64,000 bases of DNA, taken from Pseudomonas lini. Lineage in GTDB: Bacteria; Pseudomonadota; Gammaproteobacteria; Pseudomonadales; Pseudomonadaceae. The stretch's first letter is position 1. Every line of letters begins with the position of its first letter. Under the pieces are notes generated by a model that was not told the origin of the DNA, did not search any database, and saw nothing but the letters and a program-made list of their open reading frames with translations. The stretch spans positions 124,001-188,000 of the forward strand of contig NZ_JAUSSR010000002.1 in the NCBI RefSeq assembly GCF_030812475.1. Direction: 5' to 3'. The translations under genes and the position numbers were made by a program. Shown here in pieces: positions 60,887 through 64,000 of this stretch.

Positions 60887-62338
60887 ATGAACGTTCAACT
60901 CGTAATAGACAATCAAAAACTCGACGCCTCCAATGGCAAGACCTTCCAGCGTGTCGATCCGCTCAGCGCCGCTACCGTGAGCGTAGGTGCAGCCTGCAGC
61001 GTCGAGGACGCCATCCGTGCCGCCGAATCTTCCCAGCGCGCTTTTCGGACGTGGTCCAGAACCGGCCCAACCGAGCGCCGGCGCATTCTGCTGGCGGCTG
61101 CCGATGCCCTGGAATCGAAAATGGCGCAGTTCTGCTCGGTCATGGCCGAAGAGATCGGCGCTTCGCAACTGTGGGCACAATTCAACGTGGGCGCATCGGC
61201 CAACCTGTTGCGTGAAGCCGCGGCCCTGACCACACAAATCAAAGGCGAAACCATTCCTACAGATAAACCGGGCGCACTGTCGATGACGTTGCGCCAACCG
61301 GTGGGCGCGGTACTGAGCATCGTGCCCTGGAACGGTCCGGTCATCCTTGGCGCACGCGCTATTGCCTACCCGTTGGCGTGTGGCAACACGGTAATTTTCA
61401 AGGGTTCGGAAAGCAGCCCACGTACTCATGCATTGCTGGCCGAAGCGTTCTACGATGCCGGTCTGCCTGCGGGCGTGTTGAACTTTTTGATAAGCGCGCC
61501 AGAGGACGCGTCTGCCGTAACTGAAGCGTTGGTAGCGCATGACGTTGTGCGTCGAGTGAATTTCACCGGCTCGACCAAGGTCGGCCGCATGATCGCCCAG
61601 ACCTGTGCCAGTCATCTCAAGCGCTGCCTCCTGGAGCTGGGTGGCAAAGCCCCTTTCATCGTCCTGGATGACGCGGATATCGACGGGGCAGTCAATGCCG
61701 CCGTTTTCGGAGCATTCCTTTACCAGGGACAAATCTGCATGTCGACCGAGCGTTTCGTGGTCGATGAAGCGGTTGCCGACCAGTTCGTTTCCCGTTTCGC
61801 AGAACGCGTGCGGTCGCTGGAGACGGGCGTTCCATCGACGACTCCAGGCTGCGTGATTGGCCCGATGATCGGTCAGGGCTCTGTACAACGGATCAACCAT
61901 CTGCTCGACGACGCCATTGGCAAGGGTGCTGACATCGTGGCTGGCGGCCTGGCGGAAAATGCCCTGATGGGCCCGACACTGGTCGATCGGGTGACCCGTG
62001 AGATGTCGATCTACGACGAAGAGACCTTTGGCCCGGTGACAACGATCGTCCGGGTAAAAGGCGCCGAGCAGGCGCTGCAGGTGGCCAACGACACCGCCTA
62101 CGGTCTTTCGTCCTCAATATTCAGTCGCGATGTCACACGGGCATTGGAGTTGGCCGGCCGACTGGATGCCGGCTGCGTACACATCAATGGCGCTACCGTG
62201 CAAAACGAGCCTCAGGCCCCCTACGGTGGGATGAAGAAGAGCGGCTATGGACGCTTTGATGGCAGCGCAGTCATCGAGGAGTTTACCGAGGTCAAGTGGG
62301 TCACGGTTGAACCCTCCAACCAGCCTTATCCATTCTAG
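60887..62338 (+). CDS. nahF: Salicylaldehyde/benzaldehyde dehydrogenase
   Basis: NAD(P)-dependent aldehyde dehydrogenase of 483 aa in the NahF/vanillin-dehydrogenase branch. Cofactor site VPWNGPVILGARAIAYPLACGNTVIFKGSE; Glu in LELGGKAPFIVLDDADIDGA; catalytic Cys in YQGQICMSTERFVV; C-terminus ending in YPF. It would oxidise salicylaldehyde to salicylate, feeding NahG. Last gene of the operon; a good terminator follows directly. Vanillin or benzaldehyde are alternative substrates. Confidence 0.87.
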   Translation: MNVQLVIDNQKLDASNGKTFQRVDPLSAATVSVGAACSVEDAIRAAESSQRAFRTWSRTGPTERRRILLAAADALESKMAQFCSVMAEEIGASQLWAQFNVGASANLLREAAALTTQIKGETIPTDKPGALSMTLRQPVGAVLSIVPWNGPVILGARAIAYPLACGNTVIFKGSESSPRTHALLAEAFYDAGLPAGVLNFLISAPEDASAVTEALVAHDVVRRVNFTGSTKVGRMIAQTCASHLKRCLLELGGKAPFIVLDDADIDGAVNAAVFGAFLYQGQICMSTERFVVDEAVADQFVSRFAERVRSLETGVPSTTPGCVIGPMIGQGSVQRINHLLDDAIGKGADIVAGGLAENALMGPTLVDRVTREMSIYDEETFGPVTTIVRVKGAEQALQVANDTAYGLSSSIFSRDVTRALELAGRLDAGCVHINGATVQNEPQAPYGGMKKSGYGRFDGSAVIEEFTEVKWVTVEPSNQPYPF

Positions 62339-62343
62339 GATTG

Positions 62344-62372
62344 AAACCGGCGCGTAATGCGCCGGTTTTTTT
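62344..62372 (+). terminator. Intrinsic terminator of the nahG-nahF operon
   Basis: AAACCGGCGC and GCGCCGGTTT form a perfect 10-bp stem around GTAAT, with a run of seven Ts. It starts 5 bp after the nahF stop and marks the right end of the aromatic island. Confidence 0.95.
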
Positions 62373-62441
62373 GCACTCGGGTGCCACGGCACAGCCTTGT
62401 CTCATTAGCCGCACCGCCATGCCTCCAGGGATTACAAAGCG

Positions 62442-63716
62442 CTACTGCTTTTGCGGGTCGAACTGCTTGTCCCTGATAAACAGCGCCGGAATCACGCCAC
62501 AGATGAAGTAGGCCGCACCCATGACCAGAAAACCCACACCGATCGAGCCATGCGAGGCGAGGAAGCCGATAGCGGCCGGGGCAACCGCTGCACCCAGACG
62601 CCCGATATTGTAGGCACCGCCCACGGCGGACCCGCGAAATTTGGCTTCGAAACTTTCGGTCATGTACGTGGCGTTTACACCGTAAGGAACACCATACAAA
62701 AAGCCGAACACCACCAACATCCACAGTATGTTTTCCTGGCTTTGGAATAACACGATCACCGGCAGGAATAACGCGGTCCCCAAGGCGCCAAAGGCGAACA
62801 CGGCACGACGCCCGATACGGTCAGCCGCGATGCCAGCCAGAATTTTACCAAGGATCATGGCGGTATAGGTGCCCACCATATAGCTGGTCATGGATTTGAG
62901 GTTCATGCCCAGTTCGCTTTCCAGGTACGTCGGCATCCAGTTGTTCACACCGTAGTAACCGAACTGCAGAAAGCCGGCAGTCAGGGCCCAGAAGATAAAC
63001 ATCCGACTGGCCTGCGGATCACTGAAGATCAGCTTGTACATGCTCTCGCGTTTTGCGGGGATTGACTGTTGGGTGCCGGTGATTTTTTTCCTGGCGCGCT
63101 CGGCCTGAGCGTTGATCCAGGCTTGTGGCTCCGGCACGAAACGTTGCATCACCACGGCCAGGATCACCGGGATAATGGCGATGTAGAACAGCCAGCGCCA
63201 GCCATGGATGGGCAGTATCCAGCCAGCCAGCAGCGTCGCAACGATATACCCCACCGACCAGCCTGCCTGCAGGGTGCCGAGTACTGTTGTGCGGTAGCGG
63301 GTAGGCACGTATTCGGACATCAGCGTGTTGCAGGCCACATACAATGCGCCGATCCCCAGCGAGGACACGAACCGGGTGATCGCGAACTGCCAATAGCTAT
63401 GGGTCAGGCCCAGGACAGCGGTGCCGACGGAAAACAGTACGATACTCCAGACGACGGTTTTCACCCGGCCGAAACGATCGCAGGCCCAGCCACCGTAGAT
63501 GCCACCGATGGCCATTCCGGCCAGGGTGAAGCTGCCCAGGCTGCCGGCCTCTACGTTGGTCAGGCCGAATTCGGCCTTCAAGCTGCTGAGGCTGTAGGAC
63601 AGCAGCATCAGATCGGCACCGTCGATCAACAATCCAAGAAAGCAGAAGATGAAGACCAGTACCCAGGTACTGGATTTGGCGTGCGTCGTCGCACTCGCCT
63701 GAGCAGCAGCGTCCAT
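62442..63716 (-). CDS. MFS transporter, aromatic-acid symporter-like
   Basis: Permease of 424 aa with 12 predicted helices. LLIDGADLMLLSYSLSSLKAEFGLTNVEAGSLGSFTLAGMAIGGIYGGWACDRFGRVKTVV resembles the AAHS (aromatic acid) branch, although helix 1 has DGADL rather than DGYDL. The C-terminal half contains GILADRIGRR-like text (GIAADRIGRRAVF). It converges with the nahG operon and lies downstream of the acyl-CoA dehydrogenase gene on the same strand. Substrate may be an aromatic or organic acid. Confidence 0.88.
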   Translation of the reverse strand: MDAAAQASATTHAKSSTWVLVFIFCFLGLLIDGADLMLLSYSLSSLKAEFGLTNVEAGSLGSFTLAGMAIGGIYGGWACDRFGRVKTVVWSIVLFSVGTAVLGLTHSYWQFAITRFVSSLGIGALYVACNTLMSEYVPTRYRTTVLGTLQAGWSVGYIVATLLAGWILPIHGWRWLFYIAIIPVILAVVMQRFVPEPQAWINAQAERARKKITGTQQSIPAKRESMYKLIFSDPQASRMFIFWALTAGFLQFGYYGVNNWMPTYLESELGMNLKSMTSYMVGTYTAMILGKILAGIAADRIGRRAVFAFGALGTALFLPVIVLFQSQENILWMLVVFGFLYGVPYGVNATYMTESFEAKFRGSAVGGAYNIGRLGAAVAPAAIGFLASHGSIGVGFLVMGAAYFICGVIPALFIRDKQFDPQKQ

Positions 63717-63778
63717 AGCGTTACCTTATTGTATTTATATGGGAGGTGACTTGAGCCGGGAATTGAAAGTCCGTGGCC

Positions 63779-64000
63779 TCAGCTTTGCGCGTCGCGGATC
63801 ATGTTTCGGGCAATGACCAGCTGTTGGATCTGGGTGGTGCCTTCATAAATGCGGAACAGACGAACATCCCGATAGAAGCGCTCGATGGCATATTCGCTCA
63901 CATAGCCGGCGCCACCATGAATCTGAACGCAGCGGTCGGCGACCCGTCCGCACATTTCAGTGGAGAACATCTTGGCGCAGGAGGCTTCAGTGCTGACGTT
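63779..64000 (-). CDS. Acyl-CoA dehydrogenase, C-terminus only
   Basis: The last 73 residues of a gene that continues off the right edge. The end RCVQIHGGAGYVSEYAIERFYRDVRLFRIYEGTTQIQQLVIARNMIRD is the acyl-CoA dehydrogenase C-terminal signature, including the Glu of YEGT that acts as catalytic base in many members. It would oxidise an acyl-CoA at C2-C3 with FAD. The specific substrate is not visible. The MFS gene follows after about 60 bp. Confidence 0.9.
   Translation of the reverse strand, partial: NVSTEASCAKMFSTEMCGRVADRCVQIHGGAGYVSEYAIERFYRDVRLFRIYEGTTQIQQLVIARNMIRDAQS

Noticed and set aside
1..64000. tRNA, rRNA, CRISPR array, insertion sequence, phage or integrase genes
   Set aside because: No cloverleaf-like segments at gene ends, no regular short repeats and no transposase or integrase motif could be found by eye; an automated scan would be needed to exclude small RNAs.

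Overview
The window reads as a chromosomal segment of a Pseudomonas of the fluorescens/putida type. The base composition is GC-rich with strongly GC-ending codons. The arginine deiminase operon carries an Anr-type site, and there is a CioAB-like quinol oxidase, many LysR regulators and a complete dmp-type phenol operon. No tRNA, rRNA, CRISPR array, transposase or phage gene was seen.

Layout. (1) 1-4.3 kb: the start of arcDA (arcA runs off the left edge) and a divergent second arcD paralogue, separated by a 404-bp region with a perfect FNR/Anr palindrome. (2) 4.3-18.1 kb: housekeeping and accessory genes. These are a coding remnant, a LprI-MliC lysozyme-inhibitor-like protein, a secreted unknown, a LysR regulator divergent from a 1029-aa FAD/Fe-S D-2-hydroxyacid dehydrogenase (YdiJ type), an MFS permease, a KGG-repeat stress protein, a bd-type oxidase (cioAB), a GhrA-type reductase, and a tartrate/D-malate dehydrogenase with its divergent LysR regulator. 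(3) 18.2-34.9 kb: an amine/GABA-type catabolic locus. An apparent eight-gene minus-strand operon (substrate-binding protein, two permeases, gabD, ATPase, gabT, a HAD-like protein lacking the catalytic Asp, Lrp regulator) faces plus-strand genes for a second binding protein, GMC oxidoreductase, LysR, HAD dehalogenase-like enzyme, FAD amine oxidase and cupin; an aldehyde dehydrogenase is divergent from the LysR gene.

(4) 34.9-62.4 kb: an aromatic catabolic island. Its left edge holds the helix-turn-helix remnant of a lost DmpR/XylR-family regulator, then nahR and a divergent benzoate/salicylate-type MFS permease. Next comes dmpR divergent from the full dmpKLMNOPQBCDEFGHI operon (phenol to catechol, meta cleavage, to pyruvate and acetyl-CoA), with a consensus sigma-54 promoter and three candidate upstream activator sites. 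An outer-membrane meta-pathway protein follows, then a minus-strand set (trimethylamine-dehydrogenase-like flavoprotein, VOC protein, AraC regulator). Last is a plus-strand operon nahG-catA-xylB-nahF, ending in a good terminator. On paper that operon takes a hydroxybenzyl alcohol through salicylaldehyde and salicylate to catechol and cis,cis-muconate (ortho route). (5) 62.4-64 kb: an MFS permease and the C-terminus of an acyl-CoA dehydrogenase that runs off the right edge.

Most interesting signals. Three NahR-type promoter elements share the same internal geometry (TATTC, then ATTYATC 37 bp on). They sit before the permease gene, as an orphan at the permease 3' end, and before nahG, which suggests that the ~19-kb phenol block lies inside an older NahR-salicylate locus. 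The flavoprotein at 55.2-57.1 kb aligns with the trimethylamine-dehydrogenase cluster motif but has Val in place of one of the four iron-sulfur cysteines. All functional statements are from reading translations and motifs; no database search was run.
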